Below are positions 1 to 9,792 of a DNA stretch of 24,761 nt, in pieces. This DNA is from Neocallimastix lanati (nom. inval.) (taxonomy: Eukaryota; Neocallimastigomycota; Neocallimastigomycetes; Neocallimastigales; Neocallimastigaceae). A program made the position numbers and the translations under genes. Each line of letters starts with the position of its first letter. The stretch's first letter is position 1. The notes beneath the pieces were generated by a model. It was not told the DNA's origin. It ran no database searches and worked only from the letters and a program-made list of their open reading frames with translations. The stretch covers positions 15,001 to 39,761 of the forward strand of contig JACVTC010000353.1 of the NCBI GenBank assembly GCA_016946835.1, in the 5' to 3' direction.

Positions 1-192
1 TACTAATCACTAAATAAAATATATTTAAATAAATATTTAACTATATAATTATTTATAAAATAATAAAATTTAATGTACGAAAGTAATAAAAGATTTTATT
101 TGATTAGCCGAAATTGCTAGCTGTTTAGAGATACGTTACGTAACCAAAGAACTATCATTGGATAGGCTTGAAGTTACCATGTATCTGTTACA
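1..192 (-). repeat. 3' LTR (partial, truncated by window start)
   Basis: Identical to 7066-7257 except for c134 versus a7199. It ends at 192 with TGTTACA on the plus strand, that is TGTAACA at the LTR start in element orientation. It contains the palindrome GTTACGTAAC at 135-144 and a CCAAT motif on the minus strand, both in the region corresponding to U3. The distal part (R/U5 side) lies outside the window. Confidence 0.93.
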
Positions 193-210
193 AGGCCTCT
201 CCCAAGGAGC
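193..210 (-). other. Polypurine tract (plus-strand primer) of the chromovirus
   Basis: In element orientation a purine-rich stretch with core TTGGGAGAGG lies immediately before the LTR TGTAACA. It also lies just after the polyprotein stop TAG (217-219). This is the expected place for the polypurine tract that primes second-strand DNA synthesis. The purine run is interrupted by CCT just before the LTR, so the exact cleavage site is uncertain. Confidence 0.65.
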
Positions 211-216
211 AAGCTA

Positions 217-3200
217 CTAATGGTTGACGACGCTAGCGATGAACTGGCTATAGCTAAAATCTTGGTAATCCTCCAGCAATTCTGCGTAGTGAGGATTGTC
301 GTCGATCACGTCGGCGTTGACCCACTCTTGTTTATCATTCTGGTACGCAACCAGGTATTGATAAAGTCCTTGGTGTTTCCTTGATCCAAGGATATGAATT
401 ATCTTTTGGTTTCCTGCAGGAGCCGGCACTAATGTTTTAGGTAATTTGTAGAATGGCTCCAATTCACTCACATGGAACACTGGGTACATATTTGGGAAAG
501 GTGAACGACTAATATCTAATCTATAATTCTTCTTTTCTTCGTCGACACCAACTACCTTGAATGGTCCGAATTTTCTTGTTGTAAGTTTGTAGAATGGCAA
601 CGCGTCATAATTTTCAGGTTTCTTTAGCCATACTTTATCTAACAACCTGTACCTAGGATAATTATCTGTACGGGTCCTATCCATATTATCCAGGTATCTT
701 GTTTGGGCGATTTCCAGGATGTGCTTTAGGTTTCCCAAGTTGTGAGCAAAGCTATCGATCATTTTGGCTTCGCCTAACGAGTGTACTAAATCGGCTGTCT
801 TAGGGGAGTTGTGTACCTGGTAGTTATATAAGGTGAGGAAAGGAGATTGTTGGGTAGAAGCGTGGATTGCGTTGTTATAGCAGAACTCTGCTAAGAACAA
901 GTAGTCCATCCAACTTTCATCATCATAAGTTCCCACAAAGCACCGTAAATAAGTCTCTACGTAGGCATTGTTCCTTTCCACTTGGCCTACTGTCTCGTGG
1001 TGACTAGTGGTGGCATGGTTTACTTCGGTCCCAAAGAACTCTAGTAGCTCCTTCCATACCTGACTGGTGAACTGAACTCCTCTATCAGTTGTAACCACCT
1101 TAGGGAATCCATGCAACCTGTAAATCTCCTTTAGGAATGCGTCAGCAGTCTCATTAGCGTTGGGCACATGTTTAAATCCTATCAGGTGTATCATCTTGGT
1201 TAATTTATCACAGCATACTAAGATACAACCTGCTCTTTTCGTTTCCCAAACATAACCACTATTGGTCCTTACTCTACTCTTCACTGGCAGATCAGTTATA
1301 AAATCCAATTGCACCTCTTGCCAGGGTAATTCTGCGACCGGAACTCTTACCGCAGTACCATATTCTTTATGGCGATCATCTTTCTTAGTAGCGCAGGTTC
1401 TACAAGCTTTCACGTAGCCTGATATATCCTTCCTCATCTTCGGCCAGTAGAAATTCCTAGATACTAGGTCCGAAGTCTTATCAATTCCTAAGTGTCCTGC
1501 GTACTCCGAGTCATGGTTTAATTGAATAATTGTTTTCCTGAACGTTGTGGGCACGTAAATTTGTTCAGGGTTTTCCTTTCTAACCAGAAGGCCATCTACT
1601 TCTAACCAATGCTTCTTGTTATAATTATTTCTGGCATCTTCTGCTAGATCTTTCATAATCTCTTGGGCCATTTTGTCCTGTCGGTAGGCCTGCTTGATAT
1701 CATCCACAAAATTGGTAGCTAAGGCTAGATAACTAGCTTCTCCATCTACGTCATCAAATCCTACCAATTGATCGGGTTTTAATAGACTATCCTTATCAAA
1801 TTCTTTACCCTCAGTTTTCTCCGTTTCAACTCTTGAGAGGGCGTCAGCTTTACCATTTTTCTTCCCAGGTCTGTAAACTATTTCAAACCAGTATGTGGCG
1901 AATAGTTCTTGCCATCTAATTTGCCTAGGAGTTAGTAATTGTGGTTTGGTAGCGAACAACAGATTTCTGTGGTCACTATAAACAATAATCTTATGCTTCG
2001 CACCTTGAAGCAAATGTCGCCATTCTGTAAAAGCAGTCTTAATGGCTAATAATTCTTTCTCTGTAATTGAATAATTGACTTCAGCCTTACTAAGTGTCTT
2101 AGAATAATAATATATGGGATGAAGGGTACCATCGTCTCCTTTCTGTGACAGCACGCCTCCTATCGCGTAATTACTAGCATCACATTCAACGAAGAACTGT
2201 TTCTCGTGGTCAGGGTAAGCTAGTACTGGCGGAGAGGTAAGCATCTCCTTTAATTTGTGAAACGCGGCCAATCCTTCTTCGCTCCATTCAAATTTTTCTT
2301 TCTTTGAGGTCATTTTGAATAACGGTTTGGCTATTTCAGAGAAATTCTTAATAAAATTCCTGTAATAATTGCAAAAGCCTAAGAAGCTTTGCATCTGCTT
2401 GATATTTTCTGGTTGTGGCCATTCTGCCACGGCCTTAATCTTTTCTGGGTCAGTCTCTACACCATCCTTGCTGACCACATGGCCTAAAAATGAGATCTTT
2501 AACTTAAGTAGCTCACATTTGGACATCTTAGCTACGAGTTTATGTTGTATCAGCTTCTTTAAAATCGTTCGAACATGCTCTACATGTTCCTCCAAAGTTT
2601 TGGAATATACGACGATGTCATCTAGGTAGACTTGACAGTACTTCCCGATATCCTCGCTGAAGACATCATTCACGAAGCTTTGGAACACTGCTGGTGCATT
2701 GGTTAGCCCAAAAGGCATTACCAAATGTTCAAAGTGTCCAAACTTAGTGTTGAAGGCTGTCTTGTACTCATCACCTTCTCGAATTCGTACCAAGTTATAG
2801 GCAGATTTTAGGTCGAACTTGGAGAACACAACTGCTCCTTTCATAGCTTCGAACACTGCACTAATTCTTGGGATCGGATAGGCGTTGCGTTTAGTCCATT
2901 GGTTCAGTTTGCGATAATCCATGCAAAGTCGTAGCTCACCTGATTTCTTCGGCACGAACAATACAGGGTAACCCGCCGGAGATTCTGACCTTCTTATAAA
3001 CCCCTTAGCTAAATTTTCATCGATATATTCTTTAAGTGCTTTCTCTTCTTTAGGACTCGTCGGGTAGATAGCTCCTTTATAAAGTGGTGCATCAGGCTCT
3101 AGTTCTATTTTGCAATCATACGGCCTGTGCTCTGGTAATGTCTCAGCGATTTCTTCATTGAATGCTTCCGTTAAGTCACCATAATACTTATCTATAATTT

Positions 3201-5361
3201 CGCCTATTGACAATAGCTTCTCAAGTCCCACTTTTCTGATTGTTTCCGCTACCGAATCCTCTTGCGTGATCATGGCTAGATGATCTTTTGTCTGGCTATC
3301 TTTTTGTGCACTACTTTCCGTAGGGTTTTTATTAATTTCGCTCTCCTTTAGATTTTTAGTCTTCTGTACCTTGAACCAATCCGCCCATTTATCGTAATCC
3401 ACTAAATAATCATAGTAATCCATCGTATACTCAATCCCTCTATCACGGTAGTATTGCCTCGTTAATTCATACACCGTGTCCTTCAACTTCTGGTTATCAA
3501 TAACCTGATTTATAATTTTGGTAATTCTCGCTGTAGGTTGAATCTCCTTTTGCACAGCTTCTTCTCTTTCTTCTGGGAGTTGCACCATGTAAATACTTTC
3601 ACCTGTGCACTCTTCTGGTGAGTCTACATCTGGTAGCCCTGGTCTTTCACCATCAATTTTATATACCTTAGGCTGTTGATCATGGACGTCAATCTTTCTA
3701 TAGATTAAGTGTCTATCCATGAATCTTGATCCCAGAATGATCGTTCTCGGCATAGCCTCGGCTAGCCTGCATCTTGTATTAAAGTCATACCATTTGACTT
3801 TACCAGTACGCTCTTCGACCAGCTTGATCTTAATTTTGAACTCTTCCGTAACCTGTGGTATCAGCACTTTACCAGCGGCAGTAGTGAACGTTAAGGGACG
3901 GTCTTCTGTCTTAAGTCCCATCTCCTTGGCTAACTGCGGATGGATCATGTTGATCTGTGATCCAGTATCGTACAGCACATTTAAATCTTGGAGCCCCTCT
4001 TTGGTACGAAGATTACTTATCTTGGCCTCAGGCACAAATTCTTCGCACTCAGACCCAGCTTGCATTAGAAGTGCTGTCTTGGGAATTGGATTATTACTGC
4101 TGGTACGCGAGTCTTTATAGTAATTTTGCTTTTCGCTTGGTCTCGTACTGAAATCTTTACCACTATTGTGGTTATATCCATCCTTCTTGTTTTTATCGTA
4201 ATTGTTTTGCTTAGTAGGCTCTTTCCTACTGAAATCTCTTTTATCGCCTCGGCGATTATCGCTGTTCCTCCTTCTTTTGGCTTCAATATCCTTGGAGGGT
4301 CTTCGCGGGTCCATCATTCCAAGTAGGGCCATGATGGCTATCTTCCTCTCGCGGTTGTATTCGTATCTTTCTAGGTAATCGTCTTTGTAATCCGCGGGGA
4401 ATGTGTCGCATCTCCTTAGACAAGTCACGTAATCTTCTAAGGTTTGCTTTTCTGCAGGTAGATCATAAAAGGCTTCACGAACCGAGGGTCTAACTTGTTG
4501 TACGAGTAGTAGTCTTTTGGTTTCATCTGTTAGCTGAAATATTCTACTTAACCTATTGAATTCCGATAGGTATTCATAGGCTTTACCCCAATCGTGCCTA
4601 AGTTTAAGCATTGCTGTTTTAACTTCTTCCAACGTTCTTTCGCTTTTAAATTCCTTCAGCAATCTATCCATCAACCTTTGAGGTTGTGGGTCATCTCGTT
4701 GTTTGAATACTTCGTCCATTTGGTACCACTTCTTAGCAGTTCCTTGTAAGTGGTCCTCAATAAAGTACAACATAGCCGTGGGCTCGCTTTGGTAATACTT
4801 CTGGTGTCTACCAAAGTACCTTTTTAACCTGTCAATAAATGATTCTACATCTCCATTTTCACCATTGAACATTGGGATGTCTCGTTCGTACTCCACAGGG
4901 TACGCGTCGGTCATAACCACATCTTCCATCGCACTTCTGGTCATTATAGGCGGCGTGAAGTGGTGATAACTACCGTATCTTGCTTCTTTATTATCTATGT
5001 GTAGTGGGAAAGGTTTGCTCGTCGATGCTTGCTCCTTATTCTGAGCATCCAAAGCCAGCTTACCCAGTCGTTCGATCTCCTGTTGCTGTACCTGGTTAAT
5101 GGCCATTAGCTTCTCGATTTTTTCTTCGAGCTCACTCAAGTGTACCTTATCCCTTTCTTGATTCGCATCCAAGAATTCCTCAATCTTGAACAATTTTTGA
5201 CCTTTATCCTCTAGGTCTTGTTGTATTTGTTTTCCTTTTATCTGGTCCGCATCCAGATAGGTTTCAATCTTTTTGATTTCAGCTTTAACAGCGGCCTCTT
5301 TATCTTTACTTTCAGCAAGTTGCTGACTTAGATACGCTTGTACCTTTTGAAGCTCTAGCAC
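217..5361 (-). CDS. Gag-Pol polyprotein of a chromovirus (Gag, PR, RT, RNase H, IN, chromodomain)
   Basis: Open frame of about 1714 residues encoding all functions for reverse transcription and integration. Residues 1-110 form a charged coiled coil. Residues 155-320 are the retrotransposon Gag domain (FNGENGDVESFIDRL, then a KKWYQ stretch). Residues 360-420 are K/R/N-rich and replace a zinc knuckle; no CCHC is present. Protease has YDTGSQ at 464-469. RT spans about 770-950 with D850 and YLDD at 912-915. RNase H has D1061, the EKELLAI block at 1101-1107, D1130 and D1173. Integrase has an HHCC finger (H1283, H1290, C1320, C1323), D1353, D1426 and E1462 with 35-residue spacing, and a GPF module at 1599-1601. 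Residues 1653-1700 resemble a chromodomain. The stop is TAG, 24 nt from the LTR. The codon at 5359-5361 is GTG, so it is not a true start: the frame is open back to a TAA at 5386-5388, and the first ATG inside it is residue 87. Gag is probably meant to begin further upstream. Confidence 0.93.
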   Translation of the reverse strand: MLELQKVQAYLSQQLAESKDKEAAVKAEIKKIETYLDADQIKGKQIQQDLEDKGQKLFKIEEFLDANQERDKVHLSELEEKIEKLMAINQVQQQEIERLGKLALDAQNKEQASTSKPFPLHIDNKEARYGSYHHFTPPIMTRSAMEDVVMTDAYPVEYERDIPMFNGENGDVESFIDRLKRYFGRHQKYYQSEPTAMLYFIEDHLQGTAKKWYQMDEVFKQRDDPQPQRLMDRLLKEFKSERTLEEVKTAMLKLRHDWGKAYEYLSEFNRLSRIFQLTDETKRLLLVQQVRPSVREAFYDLPAEKQTLEDYVTCLRRCDTFPADYKDDYLERYEYNRERKIAIMALLGMMDPRRPSKDIEAKRRRNSDNRRGDKRDFSRKEPTKQNNYDKNKKDGYNHNSGKDFSTRPSEKQNYYKDSRTSSNNPIPKTALLMQAGSECEEFVPEAKISNLRTKEGLQDLNVLYDTGSQINMIHPQLAKEMGLKTEDRPLTFTTAAGKVLIPQVTEEFKIKIKLVEERTGKVKWYDFNTRCRLAEAMPRTIILGSRFMDRHLIYRKIDVHDQQPKVYKIDGERPGLPDVDSPEECTGESIYMVQLPEEREEAVQKEIQPTARITKIINQVIDNQKLKDTVYELTRQYYRDRGIEYTMDYYDYLVDYDKWADWFKVQKTKNLKESEINKNPTESSAQKDSQTKDHLAMITQEDSVAETIRKVGLEKLLSIGEIIDKYYGDLTEAFNEEIAETLPEHRPYDCKIELEPDAPLYKGAIYPTSPKEEKALKEYIDENLAKGFIRRSESPAGYPVLFVPKKSGELRLCMDYRKLNQWTKRNAYPIPRISAVFEAMKGAVVFSKFDLKSAYNLVRIREGDEYKTAFNTKFGHFEHLVMPFGLTNAPAVFQSFVNDVFSEDIGKYCQVYLDDIVVYSKTLEEHVEHVRTILKKLIQHKLVAKMSKCELLKLKISFLGHVVSKDGVETDPEKIKAVAEWPQPENIKQMQSFLGFCNYYRNFIKNFSEIAKPLFKMTSKKEKFEWSEEGLAAFHKLKEMLTSPPVLAYPDHEKQFFVECDASNYAIGGVLSQKGDDGTLHPIYYYSKTLSKAEVNYSITEKELLAIKTAFTEWRHLLQGAKHKIIVYSDHRNLLFATKPQLLTPRQIRWQELFATYWFEIVYRPGKKNGKADALSRVETEKTEGKEFDKDSLLKPDQLVGFDDVDGEASYLALATNFVDDIKQAYRQDKMAQEIMKDLAEDARNNYNKKHWLEVDGLLVRKENPEQIYVPTTFRKTIIQLNHDSEYAGHLGIDKTSDLVSRNFYWPKMRKDISGYVKACRTCATKKDDRHKEYGTAVRVPVAELPWQEVQLDFITDLPVKSRVRTNSGYVWETKRAGCILVCCDKLTKMIHLIGFKHVPNANETADAFLKEIYRLHGFPKVVTTDRGVQFTSQVWKELLEFFGTEVNHATTSHHETVGQVERNNAYVETYLRCFVGTYDDESWMDYLFLAEFCYNNAIHASTQQSPFLTLYNYQVHNSPKTADLVHSLGEAKMIDSFAHNLGNLKHILEIAQTRYLDNMDRTRTDNYPRYRLLDKVWLKKPENYDALPFYKLTTRKFGPFKVVGVDEEKKNYRLDISRSPFPNMYPVFHVSELEPFYKLPKTLVPAPAGNQKIIHILGSRKHQGLYQYLVAYQNDKQEWVNADVIDDNPHYAELLEDYQDFSYSQFIASVVNH

Positions 5362-5385
5362 ACTAGCTTGGCTACTAGACTCCTC

Positions 5386-5586
5386 TTATTCCACACGCCT
5401 CTCAACCTCTCCAAATCGTTGGTCCACAGCGGGGATAAAGTTGCTTAGTTCGGCTTCAATTTTAGCGAATGTCATTTCACTTTGGTTTTGCATCTGTTCT
5501 ATCATCGCAGCCGTCTGTTGCTGAGTGCTTAATATCATGTTCTTAAAGTCCTCCATCTGCTTACTCAGCAAAGCAGCAAAGTCCAT
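5386..5586 (-). CDS. N-terminal Gag segment, in frame with the polyprotein but ending in TAA
   Basis: A 66-residue segment starting MDFAALLSKQ, rich in Q, E and M, with coiled-coil character. It uses the same reading frame as the Gag-Pol polyprotein and as the 94-residue segment upstream. Its TAA at 5386-5388 is followed by eight sense codons that run into the polyprotein without a further stop. It may be a short separate protein, the middle part of an N-terminally extended Gag interrupted by a nonsense mutation, or a readthrough product. The ATG lies 24 nt after the upstream stop, so reinitiation is also possible. Confidence 0.6.
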   Translation of the reverse strand: MDFAALLSKQMEDFKNMILSTQQQTAAMIEQMQNQSEMTFAKIEAELSNFIPAVDQRFGEVERRVE

Positions 5587-5610
5587 CGCTCCAGCATTAA
5601 CATTTTTGCT

Positions 5611-5895
5611 TTAACTTTCTCCTTGGTTAGTTCCTGGTCTACTGGCTTCAGGTTTACTAGCCTCGGGTTGACTTTTCTCAGGCGCCGCAGCTGGTTTAGG
5701 TTTAGAAGCAGCTGGTTTCTCAGGAGTAGTAGTCATTTTCTTGTCTCCTGTATTTTGGCGTCGAGATGGAGGTGCTTCTACGGGCGTAGGACTACTCTCT
5801 GCTGTCACGCTGCCCACCGAACTCTTCAGAGAGCCACTCCTTGTGGTTTTTCTTGTGTTTTCAGGCGCCTTATTGCCCTTATTCTTTTTATCCAT
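5611..5895 (-). CDS. Basic, P/A/K/S/E-rich N-terminal Gag segment ending in TAA
   Basis: A 94-residue open frame from an ATG at 5893-5895, directly preceded in frame by TAA. It begins MDKKNKGNKAPENTRK and becomes low-complexity, with repeated KPE/ASKPE-like motifs. It is positively charged at the N-terminus and looks disordered. It shares the frame of the long polyprotein. Its base composition is much richer in G+C than the leader upstream, as in the rest of the coding region. The stop at 5611-5613 is followed after eight sense codons by the next ATG. It is the likely true start of the element's coding region; I see no known domain. Confidence 0.6.
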   Translation of the reverse strand: MDKKNKGNKAPENTRKTTRSGSLKSSVGSVTAESSPTPVEAPPSRRQNTGDKKMTTTPEKPAASKPKPAAAPEKSQPEASKPEASRPGTNQGES

Positions 5896-6087
5896 TTACT
5901 TTCCTTAATAATTTATTTAGTAATTATAAATATATCCACTCACTTTTAGTTTATTTAAAAGATTATAATTTATTCACTTACTTAAATTTATTTAGTTGCT
6001 ATAATCGTCCACTTAATTTTTTTTTTTTTTTTTTTTTTTAATAATAGTATAAAATAAATAAAAATAAAAAAATAAAAAATAAAATTT

Positions 6088-6122
<35 letters not shown>

Positions 6123-6424
6123 TTAAATGTATAAAAATTAATAATTTAAATAAATAATTATTTTAAAAATTTTTTCTTTCGCTTCCCGAGTCACTACAAA
6201 TATAAATTTGTATAAAAAATGACTACCTATTAAGCAAAAGCGAATTTTATTTGGTAAAGTACAAAATTTTTATTAATTAAAAATCGGTACTACCAAAAAT
6301 TTAAAATTTTTAAATTAAATAATGATTTATAATTAAATTATTAATAAATTAAATTTCGGATATACGAAATTTTAAAAAATTTAAATTTTTAGATTTTTGA
6401 TCAAAATTTTATTTTGAAGCCGAA

Positions 6425-6467
<43 letters not shown>

Positions 6468-7065
6468 ATCAAAATTTTCGTGGCTTCTTCCGCTACGTAT
6501 TGTGGCGTAAATTTTGTATCAAAAATATTCAAAGTTAAACAATTAAAAAGTAAACAAAGGAAATAAGTAAACTATGATTTATTTTTTAAATATTAATTTT
6601 TATTTTATAAAACTAACTATTCTATCTTATTAAATTATTACTTAGCGTTTAAATTTTTATTTAATTATTATCGGCTATTTAGTTATAAAGCGTTACTATT
6701 GTAAAAGGTAAGTTTATTATTAACTAAAATAACGAATAATAACTAAATCTAAAGGCTAAGATAACTTAACACCTCTCTATTCGAGTTGTTAATAAAAAAC
6801 ACTAAATTAATTAATTCTATAATTATTATTTCTTATTACACTAGAATATAGCGCAGCACTTTATAACTCTATTTGTTATCAGTTACTGGGCTTACACTGA
6901 GTAATATTTTTTATTTAATAATTATATTTTTTATTTAATAATATTAATATTTATAATAACAATTTAAGTTAATAGTAACGCTAGTGCGTTACAGTTACAA
7001 GTTCAATTATTATTTATACATGTCAATAATATTATGATTGGTAAATAATTTAATTTAACTTAGTT
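5896..7065 (-). other. 5' leader and unresolved part of the 5' LTR, homopolymer-rich
   Basis: No coding potential on either strand. The segment holds T/A homopolymers at about 6019-6039, 6084-6121 and 6427-6466 and otherwise very A/T-rich DNA with a few G+C-richer islands, for example CTCGGGAAGCG in element orientation near 6180-6195. The inner LTR boundary lies in this segment or left of it in element terms. It cannot be fixed because the other LTR is cut by the window start. Confidence 0.6.
6284..6295 (-). other. Possible primer-binding site (initiator tRNA-Met-like)
   Basis: In element orientation the sequence is TGGTAGTACCGA. It begins with TGG, complementary to the tRNA CCA end, and differs at a few positions from the complement of a typical fungal initiator tRNA-Met 3' end. 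No LTR end (CA) directly precedes it, so this is tentative. Confidence 0.25.
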
Positions 7066-7257
7066 TACTAATCACTAAATAAAATATATTTAAATAAATA
7101 TTTAACTATATAATTATTTATAAAATAATAAAATTTAATGTACGAAAGTAATAAAAGATTTTATTTGATTAGCCGAAATTGCTAGCTGTTTAGAGATAAG
7201 TTACGTAACCAAAGAACTATCATTGGATAGGCTTGAAGTTACCATGTATCTGTTACA
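7066..7257 (-). repeat. 5' LTR (outer 192 bp, start of the element)
   Basis: Matches 1-192 at 191 of 192 positions. The element's first base is 7257 (TGTAACAG on the minus strand). The flank begins GTATT at 7258, so the missing left flank should carry a copy of the first 4-6 bases if the target-site duplication is intact. Confidence 0.93.
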
Positions 7258-7974
7258 GTATTTATTTTTGAAATTTTCATTGAAATAATATATTTATTTA
7301 AAAGGTTAGAATTTACTTTGATGGGTTAGCTTAAATGAAAGTAATCTATAATATAAGATGAAGATTATAATGAGGCGGATTCCTATTTAAATTAGTAGTG
7401 AAAACTATTTTTTTTTTTTTTTTAAGAATTTTTATATATTTTTGAAAAACAAAAAAAAAGTATATATACCTATATCTACACATTTTTGTAGGAATTAATA
7501 CTAAAAAAATCAACTAAAAAATATTTTTTTAATAAATAATTTATAAATAATTTGTATAAATATTTTATTTATTGAAATGATATTAAATACAAAAAAAAGC
7601 AAAAATTATTAAATAAGTAATAATAATTATTCTAAAATACATCTATATATTTAATTAACAATAAAATATTTTAAAATAAAATTTAGCACGATCTACTTAT
7701 AATTAAAATAATAATGTGTAAAAAATTATATATATGTTCACACACAAAAGTATAATAATAAAATATTAATATTAAATTGATAATTGTTAAAGTTCAACAC
7801 AATATTTAAACTTTGTACTTTAAAGTATTATAAATATTTATAAATATATTATGTAATAATTTGTATATAAAATATATAAAGGAAAAATATTTTTATAAAA
7901 ATAATATTTTGAGTCTTTTAAATATTTTATTGAAATATATAAATCAATAAATAATAAATATTAATTAAATAAAT

Positions 7975-8021
7975 TTATATTTCATAGAGTGTATATCAAA
8001 ATTTATATTGACTCCTTAATA
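7975..8021 (+). repeat. Direct repeat flanking the copia relic, left copy
   Basis: Shares TTCATA-AGTGTATATCA, TTATATT-AC and CTTAATA blocks with 9793-9838, which lies just after the copia gag-PR relic. The position on both sides of a gag-PR fragment suggests remnants of LTR ends, but boundaries are eroded. Confidence 0.5.
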
Positions 8022-8123
8022 GATTAAGAGCCTCAATTACAAAGAGATCAATTATTAATTTTAATATTAAAACATTTTAGTAATTCTAATTATTTTTAAA
8101 GTATAATTAATGCTTCAAAGTTA

Positions 8124-9718
8124 ATGTTTCAAAGAATGGTTAAAAGAAAGAATAATAATAATATTGAAGAAAATTTAAATTCATTGACTCCAACTGATAA
8201 TAAGGACAATGAATTGACCTTTTCTTATGAACATGATGAATCTAACGATAAAAAGATCATCATTAATAAATATTATGGAAATATAGCAAAATCCTTTTTT
8301 GATATTAAATATTTTAAATTAAATAAAGAAAATTTCTTAGACTGGTATGAACCATTAAAAAGGCATTTAATAACCTATGATTTAGATACTTTTATAGAAA
8401 ATGAAATTCAATTTTCAAAGATGAACTGAAGTCAAATAAAATAGGACTATGCTGTTCAATCTATTATAATAAATAGTTTAGAAAAATCGAATCAGGAATA
8501 ATTACAAGGATGCAAAACTGCCTATAATATGATTGAAAGATTAAAAAACCGTTTCTATCAATTTGGAAAAGGAACTTTTAAACATTCTAGAGTATAAAAT
8601 TATCAATCTTAAGTTAATTAATTATGACTATATTCAATATATTAATGACTTAAGCAATTTTTTTGAACAATATAAAAATGAATGCAATAAATTAAAAATA
8701 ATACCTCCTGATGAAGAAACAAAACTTTTATATTCCGTAAATGAATTAGATAAAATTGATATAAATCATCACCAATTTATAATTACGAAAATTTTGAGGA
8801 TCATATTAAAGAATTAAACAACAGACACGATTTTTTTGAAAAAGATGAAATACTAAGATCTAAAAACAAAATTATAAATGATTTAAATGTTAATAATATA
8901 ATTAGAAGTAAAAGAAATAATAATAAAAATTATAATAAAAATTTTAATAATAAAATTTTTAATGATTATTATTGTCATATATGCAGAATTAATAGTCACT
9001 CTACAGACCATTGTAAATATAATTTTTAAATAAAAAAAAAATAATAAATCAAACGATTATGACAATAAAAATTATAAAATTGTTATTAATAAAAATAAAA
9101 ATAAAAATTTTTCTAAAAGATATAACAAAAATAATTATCACATTACTAATATTATTGATAATAATAAGATTAATAATTGTTAAAAGAATAACAATAATTC
9201 TTTTGAAAATAATGATGATAATGAAGATAAAATATATAATGATTTCACAGCAAATATTTTAATCATTCAAAATTGTAATAAAAATATAACAATTAAAAAT
9301 AATAATTCCACTCATTGGATTATTGATAGTGGCACTGGTATCAATTTAACTAGTAACATAAATAATCTAAATAATTTAAATAAATTAAATAATAAAAATA
9401 TTACTTATCTAAATAACGATTTAGATAAGATTGAAAATTTAGGTACTTAAAATGGTAAATTTAAATAGAACTGTTTTCTATAATCAATCAAATGTTTATT
9501 ACTTGTCAAATATTCAAAATAAGTTAATATCCACTTATTTCATTCTCAAAAATGGATGTGCTATCATTATGAAAAGCATAAATAATAAAGATCGTATACA
9601 AATATTCAAAAATAATAATCTAATTTCAAATATTATTGCAAATGATGAAAATTTATTCATATTTGATATAGTATCTACAAATAATGTAGTGTCCAAAAAT
9701 TTTGTTTATAACATATGA
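8124..9718 (+). pseudogene. Copia-type gag-protease relic with stops and frameshifts
   Basis: Decayed Ty1/copia gag and N-terminal pol. The open pieces are 8124-8429 (gag N-terminus, LNKENFLDWYEPLKRHL), then a continuation broken by TGA, TAG and TAA with recognisable AVQSIIINSLEKSNQE and TAYNMIERLKNRF. Next come 8563-8817 (gag C-terminal domain in another frame) and a CCHC knuckle CHICRINSHSTDHC near 8970-9012. The copia protease follows, WIIDSGTGINLTSN near 9316-9357, after an A/T-rich spacer. The last piece, 9452-9718, resembles the linker before copia integrase (NVYYLSNIQNKLIS). The integrase core, RT and RNase H are absent; the relic ends at the right direct repeat. N/K-rich low complexity fills the linkers. 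It cannot encode a working polyprotein. Confidence 0.85.
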
Positions 9719-9792
9719 AATAATAGTAATTATAAAAATTTTGTTATTGAACATACAAAAATTCACAATATCATATTTCATAGAATGTACAT

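Larger units (their letters stand above)
1..7257 (-). mobile_element. Ty3/gypsy chromovirus LTR retrotransposon, nearly complete, minus strand
   Basis: The two ends carry the same sequence: bases 1-192 equal 7066-7257 with one mismatch (134 versus 7199) and no indel. Both outer ends read TGTAACAG in element orientation, the usual TG...CA LTR form. Between them is one coding frame with the gypsy order Gag, protease, RT, RNase H, integrase, chromodomain, all on the minus strand. The left LTR is truncated by the window start, so its full length, the target-site duplication and the left flank are not visible. LTR identity of about 99.5 percent over 192 bp indicates a recent insertion. The flanking DNA at 7258 matches the upstream flank of a tRNA-Met gene elsewhere in the window, so the element probably sits just upstream of a tRNA gene lying left of the window. 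Confidence 0.95.

Noticed and set aside
2369-4326. Short plus-strand open frames (for example 2369-2629, 3719-4120, 4126-4326)
   Set aside because: They lie antisense to the gypsy polyprotein, have no domain character, and reflect the composition of the real frame.
5386-5613. General reassignment of UAA to a sense codon
   Set aside because: More than 2,400 codons of the three long intact frames contain no in-frame TAA, which would be unlikely if UAA were an ordinary sense codon in such A/T-rich DNA. The element-specific possibility is kept as a finding.
5623-6041. Plus-strand open frames at 5623-5949 and 5841-6041
   Set aside because: They are antisense to gag and run into the leader homopolymers, with no coding signature.
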